DNA of 64,000 nucleotides from Kiritimatiellia bacterium (GTDB lineage Bacteria; Verrucomicrobiota; Kiritimatiellia; RFP12; JAAYLN01), in contig JAGCUY010000140.1 of the NCBI GenBank assembly GCA_017962605.1, positions 1-64,000 on the forward strand, in the 5' to 3' direction. The notes beneath the pieces are model-generated. The model was not told where the DNA came from, ran no database searches, and saw only the letters and a list, made by a program, of their open reading frames with translations. Below, in pieces: positions 33,473-42,179 of the stretch (its first letter is position 1; every line of letters starts with the position of its first letter). Made by a program: the position numbers and the translations under genes.

Positions 33473-34063
33473 TCATGAAATTCCCGATTCCCTTTTGAGC
33501 AGCATCGCGGCAAATTCAATTGCATCATCGTCCCAAAAGGTACAGATTGTCTCAGAACGGTAGCCGTTCTTGATGCGAATCTTGCGGATGCAAGGATTGT
33601 TGACAATGGAGATGGGAATCGGGATCTGGGGCATTTTCTCAAAGCCGCCAACAATGATTTCCGTATCAGCGCGGAGATCAAATCTCCGTGTGCGCCCAAT
33701 ACCCCAGAGTTTCGCCGAATAGCTGCCACGACCATGCTCCAGCAAGAGCCGGCGAGTTCCAAACAGCGAGAGGAAAATCCCATACCAGACGAAGATTGAC
33801 ACGGCCAGGAACGGAATGCCGAAAAGGAACGGCAAATAGTTGAGCGGATGCGGGTCGTGCTCCAGAAGCGGCCTGACATAGCAACCGTATAGGCTTCCTC
33901 CGCTCCACACGGCCATGAACGGAATCAGAAAGAGGAGGAATGGTTCGAATTTCCAGTAACGAAGTTCAATGCCGTTGCCGTCCATGTCGCGGAACATCTT
34001 TACATGCTTTGGCAAAGTCTTGCCGTCCAAAGTCTGTTCAACGCGTATGAATCTCCTTGTCAT
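33473..34063 (-). CDS. Unrecognised two-TM membrane protein
   Basis: 196 aa. The sequence has two close hydrophobic segments (FEPFLLFLIPFMAVWSGGSLYG at ~40-61, one residue group shorter in practice, and YLPFLFGIPFLAVSIFVWYG at ~76-95) and a soluble C-terminal half rich in beta-like stretches. The region LLLEHGRGSYSAKLWGIGR and TEIIVGGFEK recalls a bacterial PH-like domain, but this is only a resemblance. It starts 12 bases after the stop of the upstream membrane protein and is probably co-transcribed with it. A protein of similar plan is encoded at 61602-62114. Function is unknown. Confidence 0.72.
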   Translation of the reverse strand: MTRRFIRVEQTLDGKTLPKHVKMFRDMDGNGIELRYWKFEPFLLFLIPFMAVWSGGSLYGCYVRPLLEHDPHPLNYLPFLFGIPFLAVSIFVWYGIFLSLFGTRRLLLEHGRGSYSAKLWGIGRTRRFDLRADTEIIVGGFEKMPQIPIPISIVNNPCIRKIRIKNGYRSETICTFWDDDAIEFAAMLLKRESGIS

Positions 34064-34075
34064 GGCCCAGTCCCT

Positions 34076-35431
34076 TCAACGTTGCCAGCCCTCTATCTTG
34101 CAGGTGCGTTCTGCCAGTTTGCGTTCAGGCTTGCCGGAATCTGGCCTGAACCACACTTCGATTCGCACCGCATAAGGCTTGCCCCAATCGCCTTCGTAGA
34201 TTGTGAACTCGTTTTCATAGAGGAATTTCTCTTCCGGGTCTTGCGACCATCCCATACGTTCGTTGGAACTGCCGTAAAGTCTACTTTCAGACAAACGCGT
34301 CCCTTTTGTCACCTCGTATGCCTTCAAGTAGGTCACGCCAGACTCGCCAGGATTGAGACGCAACGTCAAATTGTAGATGCCGGGCTGCATGCCATTGCGC
34401 AACGTAAACTCCTCAGGCCCGCGCATGGCCGCATCCGCCGGAAGCTTGAGCTCTGTAAACTCAGCCTTCAGGAACGACATCGCCGCATTGGTGATGCGTC
34501 TTTCTCGTGTCGCGGATTCTTCAAACACCTCTACGCAGAACTCCTGATCGCCAAAGCGCATGCAACTCGCGAATGTTCCCTGGTTCCCGCTTTCAAAAAC
34601 GGCATTTGCCGTGCAGACTGCCGGATGCTCCGCACCCCCGTCTCGTCCAAAAGGCGAATGCGGAAAGCCAATTGTCGTTCGTGTCTGATAATGAGTTTTT
34701 CTGTCATAGGATTCATAGTTTTCGTTTTCATGCCGCATGCGCGAATTGCCTGAATAGTATCCGTGAAGGGGATGGTTCCAGACACCTCGCAAACGCAAGC
34801 GGCGCGTCGCGCAAAGGCGCCCGTGGTCTTCGTGCAGCCACCAACCTGGATGGCAGGCGAGATATTCCATCAGTTCGTCACGGCGATTGTGGACGAGATC
34901 CGCAAGCCCGGAAAGATCGCACGTCACCGTGGTGTCTTCTCCACCTTCGTTCGCAAGACTCCTGAAAACGCTTGTGGCAAAGTCATCGTCATAGACATCT
35001 GCCGTGCTGAAGAGGCTGATTTCGCATCCGCTTTCCGGTTCAACGATGTTCGCCGCGACTTCCGGCGGAATCGTCAGCTCGTCGGCAAAGTGGTCCTCAA
35101 TAGGGAAGAACATCGTAAAGAAAATAAGCATTGAAATCGCGCAACAGAAGGCAACCACCCATACCACGCCAAGAACCGCCTGTAGCACAGCCCGTTTCCA
35201 CTGGCGCCTGAGAATCGAGACAATCCATGCGGCAAAGAATATGATCACCGAGACCAACTGCACCAACAGACATGTAAGCCAGATGCCAGCGGCAAGCGGT
35301 CGCACGCCGACGGTAACCGGCCGCGGCATCGCAAGAACGAACTCAAACAAAAAACAGACAACAAGCAGAACCGATGTCCCGCACAGCACGACGAACGCGC
35401 CATACCAGGTATCAAACAAGAACTTCTCCAT
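34076..35431 (-). CDS. Unrecognised membrane protein with large extracytoplasmic part
   Basis: 451 aa from the ATG at 35431, chosen for AGAAGG 8 bases upstream; the frame is open for 21 more codons. Three hydrophobic segments occupy the N-terminal ~125 residues (GAFVVLCGTSVLLVVCFLF, LTCLLVQLVSVIIFFAAWIV, VVWVVAFCCAISMLIFFTMF). The remaining ~320 residues are hydrophilic, ending in beta-rich sequence (LTLRLNPGESGVTYLKAYEV, FTIYEGDWGKPYAVRIEVWF). No enzymatic motif is seen. The next gene (33473) is 12 bases downstream. The promoter region faces that of the plus-strand gene at 35571. Function unknown. Confidence 0.72.
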   Translation of the reverse strand: MEKFLFDTWYGAFVVLCGTSVLLVVCFLFEFVLAMPRPVTVGVRPLAAGIWLTCLLVQLVSVIIFFAAWIVSILRRQWKRAVLQAVLGVVWVVAFCCAISMLIFFTMFFPIEDHFADELTIPPEVAANIVEPESGCEISLFSTADVYDDDFATSVFRSLANEGGEDTTVTCDLSGLADLVHNRRDELMEYLACHPGWWLHEDHGRLCATRRLRLRGVWNHPLHGYYSGNSRMRHENENYESYDRKTHYQTRTTIGFPHSPFGRDGGAEHPAVCTANAVFESGNQGTFASCMRFGDQEFCVEVFEESATRERRITNAAMSFLKAEFTELKLPADAAMRGPEEFTLRNGMQPGIYNLTLRLNPGESGVTYLKAYEVTKGTRLSESRLYGSSNERMGWSQDPEEKFLYENEFTIYEGDWGKPYAVRIEVWFRPDSGKPERKLAERTCKIEGWQR

Positions 35432-35489
35432 CGAATGCCTTCTTCTCATTCTGAAACACGCATCAAATGTAACATATTCCATGAACTTC

Positions 35490-35520
35490 CGCAAATCTCA
35501 CGAAACGGTTTTGCGAGTTG
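35490..35520. repeat. Single copy of the CGCAAATCTCACG repeat motif
   Basis: CGCAAATCTCACG followed by AAACGGTTTTGCGAGTTG lies between two divergent genes. It closely resembles the start of the 23-bp tandem repeat at 37815-37869 (CGCAAATCTCACGGGACGG). Confidence 0.55.
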
Positions 35521-35570
35521 GATTGGCACGATTTTTGACGGTCATCTTCCATCTATGCTATCCTTATGTC

Positions 35571-36920
35571 ATGAATCCTCGCACTACAGCCTCAAAGTTT
35601 GCCCTATTGGCTGGGGGCGTTGTCGCCGTTCTGCTTGTCGCCTTTGCCGTATTTGTCGCCATCGGCATGATCGACGCGCCACCTCCAGACGAGAGCGTCC
35701 TACACCTCGCCGATTTAAAGGCGCCGCCTCCCAAAGACAACGCTTTCCCCGACCTCGTAGCCGCCCTTCAAGCACTCCGCGACGAAGTCGGAGGACGGAG
35801 GATTGACTTCAAGGACAACCTGGCCCCCGCAACCGCCGACGAGCTTCTTGCGGCAAACGCAGAGGCGCTGAACCATGTCAGGGCCGCCGCCGCGAAATGC
35901 GGATTCTTCAATCCTGATTGGCGGGAGTCGGCCCTTGAAAACGGCGGCCGCGAGTTGGGCATTGACTTCCGCGCAGCCAGGAACATCCTGTTTCTTCTGC
36001 GCTTAAAGGCCAGAAGATGCAGGGAAGAGGGCGACATTGACGGCACCATTGCAGTCGTGGACGACATGGCCGCCATCGCTGGCTGTCTCCGAGACAACAC
36101 GAGGACAAAGATGGAATGGCTTTTGGGAATCAGCTTTCAGGAGTCCTCCGACAGAACTTGCTGCGCCCTCGTTTCCTCAAAACTACTGACGCGCAAACAA
36201 CTCACATCTCTCCGTCGCGCCGCCTTTGAGCGCCTAGGGAAATGGCAGGAATCTGTGGACAGAACCCTTATCGCCGAAACGGCAACTGTGCTTGGCGGTC
36301 TCGACAACTCTGCTGCTGACTTCCGCAAAGGCGAGGCCCATATGCCATTACTTCCATGGCGCTTCCAATTCCATCCCAACCGCAGCAAGGAACTCTTCAT
36401 CTCCATTTTGGAAGAGGCGCGGAAGCTGTGTGCCCAAAACTACAATCGCGACGAATGGGCGAAGTTTGAGCAAAGCCTTCCAGAGCGACTTTCCTTCACC
36501 GCCGCAGGGCGGTTTCCCGATTTCCGCAATCTTGCCGGCAGATGCGAACTGCTGACGCTTGCAACTTCGTATTCCGCCACCCCTCAGCTGGCGGCCCAAA
36601 CTGAATTCTCCTTCGCGGCCCTTGCTGTCCAACTGGCAGCGGAGGAGTTTCGCCTAGACAGGGGTGGATACCCGGCAACACTTGAAGACCTAGTGCCAGC
36701 CTATCTTCCCGAGATTCCGAAAGATCCCTTTGACGACGGCAGGCCCATAAAATATGATTCGGAAAAACATGTCCTCTACACGGTAGGTCCAGACCGTGCC
36801 TTCACAGGCAAATTGCCGACCAAGGACGAACTTGAAATGATGAGCCGCCATGAATTGTGTGACATCGACCATTGCCTTCGTAGTTTAGACGGCTCCCCAC
36901 TCCCCATTTTTGAGAATTGA
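35571..36920 (+). CDS. Unrecognised single-pass membrane or exported protein
   Basis: 449 aa from the ATG at 35571; the much longer upstream frame is an antisense shadow. One N-terminal hydrophobic segment (FALLAGGVVAVLLVAFAVFV, residues ~9-29) anchors or exports it. The body is helical and hydrophilic. The C-terminal ~90 residues include LAAEEFRLDRGGYPATLEDL and PEIPKDPFDDGRPIKY. This GYPATL...DPFDG.P..Y pattern is common at the ends of exported proteins in Planctomycetes, Verrucomicrobia and Lentisphaerae and resembles the type II secretion pseudopilin C-terminal loop. Function is unknown. TATGCT at 35554-35559 could be its -10, 11 bases before the ATG. Confidence 0.72.
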   Translation: MNPRTTASKFALLAGGVVAVLLVAFAVFVAIGMIDAPPPDESVLHLADLKAPPPKDNAFPDLVAALQALRDEVGGRRIDFKDNLAPATADELLAANAEALNHVRAAAAKCGFFNPDWRESALENGGRELGIDFRAARNILFLLRLKARRCREEGDIDGTIAVVDDMAAIAGCLRDNTRTKMEWLLGISFQESSDRTCCALVSSKLLTRKQLTSLRRAAFERLGKWQESVDRTLIAETATVLGGLDNSAADFRKGEAHMPLLPWRFQFHPNRSKELFISILEEARKLCAQNYNRDEWAKFEQSLPERLSFTAAGRFPDFRNLAGRCELLTLATSYSATPQLAAQTEFSFAALAVQLAAEEFRLDRGGYPATLEDLVPAYLPEIPKDPFDDGRPIKYDSEKHVLYTVGPDRAFTGKLPTKDELEMMSRHELCDIDHCLRSLDGSPLPIFEN

Positions 36921-37005
36921 GACTGCTCCTTTGGAATAGGCGCCGCAGACTGCCGACTATGCGAGCTGATGTTATATTTGCAGATGGCACTCCACCGCGA
37001 ATTTT

Positions 37006-37725
37006 TTATTCAGAAATGCCAATTGCGGTTCGTCGCCGACTGCGGTATTGTTCGTATAGCTCCAGAGCAGGATGCAACCTCATATATTTTCCGAAGAAAA
37101 TTTGTTCCTGAGGCGATGGTGCCTGATAACTGTCCGGTAAAACCATTCCCACCCTACTTTTTCCGATGATGGAAGATACGCGGTAAAGACACAAGTTCCC
37201 ACCAAACTGCTGGTGGTGGCTTATGACGATGCCAGCTCCAGAGGTGGTAAAGAACGTCGTTCTGTAAATTATCCCGCTTGACCACAACTCATAGGAAAGC
37301 CGCGTTTCGCATTGCCCATATTCTCTAAAGACGCGTTCCAGCAGATTTGTGAATTGCGCCGAAGGCGGATTGTCCCATTGCCAAGGAAGAATTACAGAAT
37401 CGAAATGGGCATCAACTGCAACCACTTGGCGGCTGGCGCCGTCAATGAAGATTCTGTGGCGGCTGAATTGCGGGTCCTGAAACTTCTGTTCGGGTGTAAA
37501 TCCATAACATTCCCATTGATCAGGTATGTATATGTCTTGTGAATGGCGATACGTGCCGTTTGTGCAGAGCGTGTAGCGGGAAAAAAGTTCCGCATCGTCA
37601 ACGGAGATGGTCTGCCCCAACTGAATGCCAAATAACGATGGGTTTGCGTCATCCTCCCCAAACATGTCTGCGGCGACTGCGCCTAGACATATAAAGCAAA
37701 AAAGATTAACAAGCAGTATTTTCAT
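37006..37725 (-). CDS. Unrecognised secreted protein
   Basis: 239 aa. A signal peptide (MKILLVNLFCFICLGAVAAD) is clear. The mature part has FGIQLGQTISVDDAELFSRY near its start, a pattern seen in small exported proteins that compute a flow-like 'FGI.LG' opening, and two cysteines that could pair (C53-type region and YGQCETRL). No family can be named. It lies in an AT-richer patch than the surrounding genes and is followed on the plus-strand side by an 85-base gap. Neighbours are other unrecognised exported proteins, so the 33.5-37.7 kb segment looks like an accessory block. Confidence 0.65.
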   Translation of the reverse strand: MKILLVNLFCFICLGAVAADMFGEDDANPSLFGIQLGQTISVDDAELFSRYTLCTNGTYRHSQDIYIPDQWECYGFTPEQKFQDPQFSRHRIFIDGASRQVVAVDAHFDSVILPWQWDNPPSAQFTNLLERVFREYGQCETRLSYELWSSGIIYRTTFFTTSGAGIVISHHQQFGGNLCLYRVSSIIGKSRVGMVLPDSYQAPSPQEQIFFGKYMRLHPALELYEQYRSRRRTAIGISE

Positions 37726-37814
37726 GGTTTGTGACCTCTCGTTTTAACTAAAATGCGGATTGTGTTGTCATAGACCCACTCAAAATGCTGAATTATGTTC
37801 ATAAGTCCTTACTT

Positions 37815-37869
37815 ACGCAAATCTCACGGGACGGTTTGACGGAGTTTCACGGGACGGTTTGACGGAGTT
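37815..37869. repeat. 23-bp tandem repeat, two perfect copies
   Basis: Unit TCACGGGACGGTTTGACGGA plus GTT at 37824-37846 and 37847-37869, preceded by CGCAAATC and followed by a decayed third unit (TCTTGGTCGGTT). The complement shares the CCG...TCYCGYGA pattern with the six-unit array at 58263-58402. Confidence 0.8.
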
Positions 37870-37951
37870 TCTTGGTCGGTTAGGGGCGGAAACGGGCGAC
37901 CGAAACGAAGAGCCAGCCAAGCGCAACAAGCCTAGTAGGTTCATGCTGTTT

Positions 37952-39082
37952 TCAGAAGGATGCGGCGGCGCTGACGACGTTGCGGACGCGATTGGCTAGC
38001 TGCGAGTTCGCATCGACGGCCTGCACGAGGAAGACGCAGCCGATGCCGTTAGCGGGGTCTGTCCAGGTCAGCGTTCCCATCCAGCCGCCCCACCCGAATG
38101 CGCCGCGTGCGGAAAGAAGCCCTTGCGGGCCGTTCTCGACCTGTATGTGGTTGAAGTAGCCGTATTGCTGGCCTTCGCAGTTGTCCCATGTGAAGGTCAG
38201 CGCCTGGCGAGCGGTGAGAAGCCCCGACGTCATCACGCGGAAGGTCGCCGGCGACAGCAGCCTCCGCCCGTCCGGCGCAACGCCACCCGCGAGCAGCATC
38301 CGCGTCCATGCCTGCATGTCGCGCGCGGTGGAGAAGAGCCCCGCGCCGCCGGACTCGAAGGGCGGCGGCGCATCCCAGTCCGCCACGCCCAGATGGCCGA
38401 TGCGCTCTACATGTTCGACGAAGGCGTGCGTTCCGGGGTCGCGGCGATACGGCTTGCAGAGGCGCGCGCGCTTTTCCGGCGGAACGAAGAACGCGGTGTC
38501 GCGCATCCCGAGCGGCTCGAAAATCTCCTTGCGCAGGAAGTCGCCGAAGCGGCAACCCGTGGCGACCTCGATCACCGCGCCCATGATGTCGGCGGAATAC
38601 CCGTATTCCCAATGGTCGCCGGGTTCGAACGCGAGTCCCCTGCGGCCGAGTTCGTTCGCAAATTCAACGGTGGGAAGGCCGGGATGGTCATCCCACGGGA
38701 ATTCGTATGTCAGGCCGGAAGTCATCGAAAGCAGGTCGCGGAGCATCGGCTGTCTCGCCGGCGTCTTGCGCTCCGGGCCGACGCGGATGTCGGCGAATCC
38801 AGGCAGGAAGCGCCCGACAGGTTCCTCCAGCGAGAACACGCCGCGCTCGACGCACATCGCCGCCGCCATGCCGGTGATGGGCTTCGTGGACGAGAACATC
38901 CGGAAAATAGTGTCGCGGTCCGGTGCGCCGGACCTTTCCAGATCGACGCGGCCGAAGAAGCCGTCGTAGTATTCGCGGTCGCCGTCGAAGACCAGCGCCA
39001 GCGCGCAGGGCAACTCGCCCGCGTCAATTGCGCGGCGCATGGCCGCATCTAGATTTGTCCTGAGGAATGAAACGTCCATCAT
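37952..39082 (-). CDS. Beta-lactamase-fold serine hydrolase (class C/EstB type)
   Basis: 376 aa, no signal peptide. The catalytic SxxK is S64-S-T-K67 in FRMFSSTKPITG. The Tyr motif is GYSADIMG, with Ala where class C enzymes have Asn. The third motif is in the FGWGGWMGT segment. RDLLSMTSGLTYEF and FEPLGMRDTAFFVP are typical of the beta-lactamase/esterase family (Pfam Beta-lactamase). Without an export signal and with the altered YxN it is more likely a cytoplasmic esterase or peptidase than an antibiotic-hydrolysing enzyme. It stands between the 23-bp repeats and the AAA_14 ATPase gene, 58 bases from the latter's stop. Confidence 0.87.
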   Translation of the reverse strand: MMDVSFLRTNLDAAMRRAIDAGELPCALALVFDGDREYYDGFFGRVDLERSGAPDRDTIFRMFSSTKPITGMAAAMCVERGVFSLEEPVGRFLPGFADIRVGPERKTPARQPMLRDLLSMTSGLTYEFPWDDHPGLPTVEFANELGRRGLAFEPGDHWEYGYSADIMGAVIEVATGCRFGDFLRKEIFEPLGMRDTAFFVPPEKRARLCKPYRRDPGTHAFVEHVERIGHLGVADWDAPPPFESGGAGLFSTARDMQAWTRMLLAGGVAPDGRRLLSPATFRVMTSGLLTARQALTFTWDNCEGQQYGYFNHIQVENGPQGLLSARGAFGWGGWMGTLTWTDPANGIGCVFLVQAVDANSQLANRVRNVVSAAASF

Positions 39083-39140
39083 TTTAGGCTTCCTGTTTTT
39101 AGAGTTTGTTTAAATGCTGCGTCCATGCGCAAGGACATTG

Positions 39141-40352
39141 TCAATACAGGAGGCCGAAGAGCCACAGCGGAATCTTCTTGCCAATGCCAAGTTCCACGCC
39201 ATCATTGACGACGTAGCTGTTAGGCATGTCCTTGATTTGCGAGAACCCCTTGCCTCGCCCGCCGATTTCAAACAGCCACTTCCCGTCAATGACGAAGTCT
39301 CCTTGCTCTGGCGACTCCGCCACATGCCCTGAAGCCCGCATCTGGTTTGCGAAGAACGTCTCGCGGATAGCGCCAATGTCTGGCGACGGCACAAGCGCGA
39401 ACATGAGGTTCGTGTCGCCTAGGAAGACCTTCCCAGGACGAGATAGTTGCTTCAACTTGGGAGAACCGGACTCGACTGTGGCAAAAAGCTCCGCACGTTC
39501 CAGGGCGTCGAGTAGCTTTATCCCTAAATTGCGGTTGGTTTCCAGCTCCCGGTAGAGCGCGGACATATTTGGCTGCTGCGGACAGTCGCGGGCGAGCACC
39601 ATAAGCATCTTCTTCGCCTTGCGAACCGTGGCCGTCGTCACATCTTCAACGGAGGGGAGGTCTATATCGAGAACATTGTTTACGACCGCGACAAGACGGT
39701 CCTCGAATTGGCTGCTGACATCCCGGTAAAGCGGATAGTAACCTACCTTCAGATACTTTTCAAAAAACGGCAGCACCTTCACCCTGTCGCAGATCCCACC
39801 CGCGATTTCGCGGTGTGCGCCAAGCAGATCGCAAAGCGGAAGAGGCGCAATGTCAAGAGACGTCTCAAGCGACAAGAACTCGCGAAAAGAAAGCCCCTTC
39901 AAGCAATAGACAGCCTGCCTTCTTGAAAGATCGGCATCGCCCTTGCTGATTTTCAAGATGGAGGATCCGCTATAGACCACATTCATTTTGGGGTAGCAGT
40001 CCGTGATGGTCTTTATGACGCGCGACCATTCTGGCAAATGATGGACTTCGTCGATGAAGACATGCGTAAAGCCATGAGTATGGAAGTATTCAATGGCGTC
40101 GAGGATGTCGTGCGACGAGAACCAGATGTGGTCTGCGGGAATATAGACAGCCCTGCCGCTACGTGGGCCGAAGCACTCACGAATATGCTGAAGGATCAGC
40201 GTCGTCTTACCAACCCCCTTAGGTCCTTTAATGCATATAAGCCGATCTTTCCAGTCAACCTGCGAATACAGGTAACGCCGATAGTCCATGGGAATTTCGG
40301 CCACGAGCCTATCCGATATGTCAAGCAGCGAATTGATATCTGAATATTCCAT
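39141..40352 (-). CDS. AAA_14/DUF4143-family ATPase
   Basis: 403 aa. The N-terminal AAA_14 domain has Walker A GPKGVGKTT (43-51), Walker B THVFIDEVHHLPEW and sensor VVYSGSSILKI, then SFREFLSLE. The C-terminal DUF4143 region contains a winged-helix segment and ends with GDFVIDGKWLFEIGGRGKGF, which in relatives carries the D...E.G/K pattern of a nuclease-like fold. Such genes are widespread, often present in many copies and of unknown function; links to toxin-antitoxin-like or mobile behaviour have been suggested. A 19-bp inverted repeat sits directly before the start. A 3' fragment of a second copy survives at 19010-19183. Confidence 0.87.
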   Translation of the reverse strand: MEYSDINSLLDISDRLVAEIPMDYRRYLYSQVDWKDRLICIKGPKGVGKTTLILQHIRECFGPRSGRAVYIPADHIWFSSHDILDAIEYFHTHGFTHVFIDEVHHLPEWSRVIKTITDCYPKMNVVYSGSSILKISKGDADLSRRQAVYCLKGLSFREFLSLETSLDIAPLPLCDLLGAHREIAGGICDRVKVLPFFEKYLKVGYYPLYRDVSSQFEDRLVAVVNNVLDIDLPSVEDVTTATVRKAKKMLMVLARDCPQQPNMSALYRELETNRNLGIKLLDALERAELFATVESGSPKLKQLSRPGKVFLGDTNLMFALVPSPDIGAIRETFFANQMRASGHVAESPEQGDFVIDGKWLFEIGGRGKGFSQIKDMPNSYVVNDGVELGIGKKIPLWLFGLLY

Positions 40353-40364
40353 TTTTCACCTCAA

Positions 40365-40419
40365 AATAGTCCTTTGAAATACTATTTTTAGCGCAATATT
40401 AGTATTTCAAAAGACTATT
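40365..40419. promoter_or_regulatory. 19-bp inverted repeat before the AAA_14 ATPase gene (likely operator)
   Basis: AATAGTCCTTTGAAATACT (40365-40383) and AGTATTTCAAAAGACTATT (40401-40419) are inverted copies with one mismatch, 17 bases apart, starting 13 bases before the ATG. The region is AT-rich and would contain the -10. An autoregulatory operator is the simplest reading; a transposon-like end is possible. Confidence 0.6.
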
Positions 40420-40462
40420 ATATCAAATCCCCCCTCTTCACGCAACGGCACAGAAGATCACT

Positions 40463-41650
40463 TCAGGGGTTCGTTGCCGAAGGATTTTGCGGCTTTAAGT
40501 TCACGACAACGAGTTCGGGATGGTTGAAAAACCTCGGCAATGGCGCCGACTCCCGTGCGAGGCCGCGTGAAACGACCAGGGTCGAGTTGTTCCCAAGCGC
40601 ATACGCGCCACCGGCGCGCCTTGGGAAAATGTGCCGTTCCCCGGAACGCGGTCCGCCAGCCGACGGACTGTATATGCCAAGGCCAAGCCCAGGTATGCGC
40701 CACTGTCCTCCGTGGAGATGACCGGAGAAGACGAGGTCGAAGTCGTATTTCGCGTATTCGCCCGCATATTCGGCCCTATGTGAAAGAAGTATCTTCAGGT
40801 GGGGCGAGCCCGCCGTCACTGCGGCCACGGCAGCGAGCTGACCGAGCCATTCTTCGCCTGGCATGTATGTGGGGTCGTCGATGCCGCACAGGTCTATTTC
40901 GACGCCCTTTGCCCGAATGGTCTTCGCGTTTCCCTTCAACACCGTCACGCCGGCGGCCTTGAGGGCGTCCGACATTTCGTGGATGCGGCCGCTCCAGTGC
41001 TCATGGTTGCCGAAAACAAAGAAACAGGGATATTCTCTGGCGATTGCGGAAACGAACGCCATGGTGTTGTCGTCTGGCAGGCGGTCGTCGAAAATGTCGC
41101 CGACCAATAGGACAATGTCGGGGTCTTGCGCCTGAACGGCCCCAATAAGGGCCTTTTGCCCGGCGCCATAGCGGCAGGAGTGCAGATCCGAAACCACTGC
41201 GAGCCTGATGCCGTCCGGAGGGATTTTCCCGCCGCCGACTGCCAGTTCGTATTGCGTGACGGTTGGAAATTCATACCAGACGCCCGCCGCCGAAAGCAAC
41301 GCCATCAAAACTACGGCGATTTTGCGTGCGCGTTCGCCAAAGCGTCCAAGACGGCGCCACAGAGAGGTGTGCCTTGAGAGGATGGAAATGAATACAACAT
41401 GCGCCACGTAGAAAGGGAGAATGGCCGCAAGCCCGCCGAGTGCGCCAAGGCCGGGGAGGAATCCGGTCGTGCAGCCTACGGGGAGCAGGTAGGGGCCGAA
41501 GAAAAGCACCAGGAAGGCACCGGCCGCCCAGGGCGCCATAATGTTGGCATGCGCGGCCTCCGGCCGAGTCAAGGCAAATGCCGCCAGCAGTGAGACGAGA
41601 TAGGCAATGCCGACTATGGCAAAACGGGAATTACGCAAATTCGCTTTCAT
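40463..41650 (-). CDS. Membrane-anchored metallophosphoesterase (YkuE-like)
   Basis: 395 aa from the ATG at 41650; a further 94 open codons upstream are an antisense shadow of the phosphatase gene. The N-terminal ~135 residues hold four to five membrane segments (FAIVGIAYLVSLLAAFAL, AAGAFLVLFFGPYLL, LAAILPFYVAHVVFISIL, IAVVLMALLSAAGVWY). The calcineurin-like domain follows with SDLHSCRYGAG, VGDIFDDR, FGNHEHW, LSHRAEY and SGHLHGGQ, the full set of metal ligands. Proteins of this plan hydrolyse phosphodiesters such as UDP-2,3-diacylglucosamine or lipid-linked substrates at the membrane; the substrate is not known here. The gap to the upstream phosphatase gene is 61 bases. Confidence 0.88.
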   Translation of the reverse strand: MKANLRNSRFAIVGIAYLVSLLAAFALTRPEAAHANIMAPWAAGAFLVLFFGPYLLPVGCTTGFLPGLGALGGLAAILPFYVAHVVFISILSRHTSLWRRLGRFGERARKIAVVLMALLSAAGVWYEFPTVTQYELAVGGGKIPPDGIRLAVVSDLHSCRYGAGQKALIGAVQAQDPDIVLLVGDIFDDRLPDDNTMAFVSAIAREYPCFFVFGNHEHWSGRIHEMSDALKAAGVTVLKGNAKTIRAKGVEIDLCGIDDPTYMPGEEWLGQLAAVAAVTAGSPHLKILLSHRAEYAGEYAKYDFDLVFSGHLHGGQWRIPGLGLGIYSPSAGGPRSGERHIFPRRAGGAYALGNNSTLVVSRGLARESAPLPRFFNHPELVVVNLKPQNPSATNP

Positions 41651-41711
41651 TGCCGATGATAATGAAAGGCTGCTTCGCCTTGATGCGGAGGAAGAAGGAG
41701 GCTCCGGCCGC

Positions 41712-42167
41712 TTAAGTCGGGGGCATTGACGCAAGCATCGCCGTGCAGCCGTCGAGGACGTCGCGCCAGGTTGCGGCGAAGTCGCGCGTGTACCATGGAT
41801 CGGCCACCGGGCGGGGATGGTCGGTCCAGTCGAGAAGGAGCGAAATCTTGCCGTCGGGGTCGTCTGGGAAAAGCCGACGGAGGTCACGGCGGTTTGCGTC
41901 GTCCATGCCGACGATGTAGTCCCAGCGGGCATAGTCGGCGCGTTCGACTAGCCGCGCCGTCTTGCCGTCGCAGGCTATGCCGTGCGCCGCGAGCTCACGG
42001 CGCGCCGGCGGGTAAACGGGATTGCCGATCTCATCCGTGTGCAGCGCCGCCGAGGCGATCTCGAACTCCGCCGCGCGGCCAGCGCGGCGGACGATGTCCT
42101 TCATGCAGAACTCGGCCATGGGGCTACGGCAGATGTTGCCGTGGCAAACAAATAGGATGCGGATCAT
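41712..42167 (-). CDS. Low-molecular-weight protein tyrosine phosphatase
   Basis: 151 aa, the normal size. The P-loop CHGNICRS (C8 nucleophile, R14) is near the N-terminus, and the general acid Asp is in VADPWYTRDF near the C-terminus. It removes phosphate from Tyr residues in the cytoplasm; in bacteria it often serves exopolysaccharide export or stress control. IVGMDDANRRDL is another family block. The peroxiredoxin gene ends 12 bases upstream, so the two may share a transcript with the dehydrogenase gene further up. Confidence 0.93.
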   Translation of the reverse strand: MIRILFVCHGNICRSPMAEFCMKDIVRRAGRAAEFEIASAALHTDEIGNPVYPPARRELAAHGIACDGKTARLVERADYARWDYIVGMDDANRRDLRRLFPDDPDGKISLLLDWTDHPRPVADPWYTRDFAATWRDVLDGCTAMLASMPPT

Positions 42168-42179
42168 TTTTCTATGGCC

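Noticed and set aside
37952-39082. Antibiotic-resistance beta-lactamase
   Set aside because: There is no signal peptide and the YxN motif reads YSA; a cytoplasmic esterase/peptidase of the same fold is more likely.
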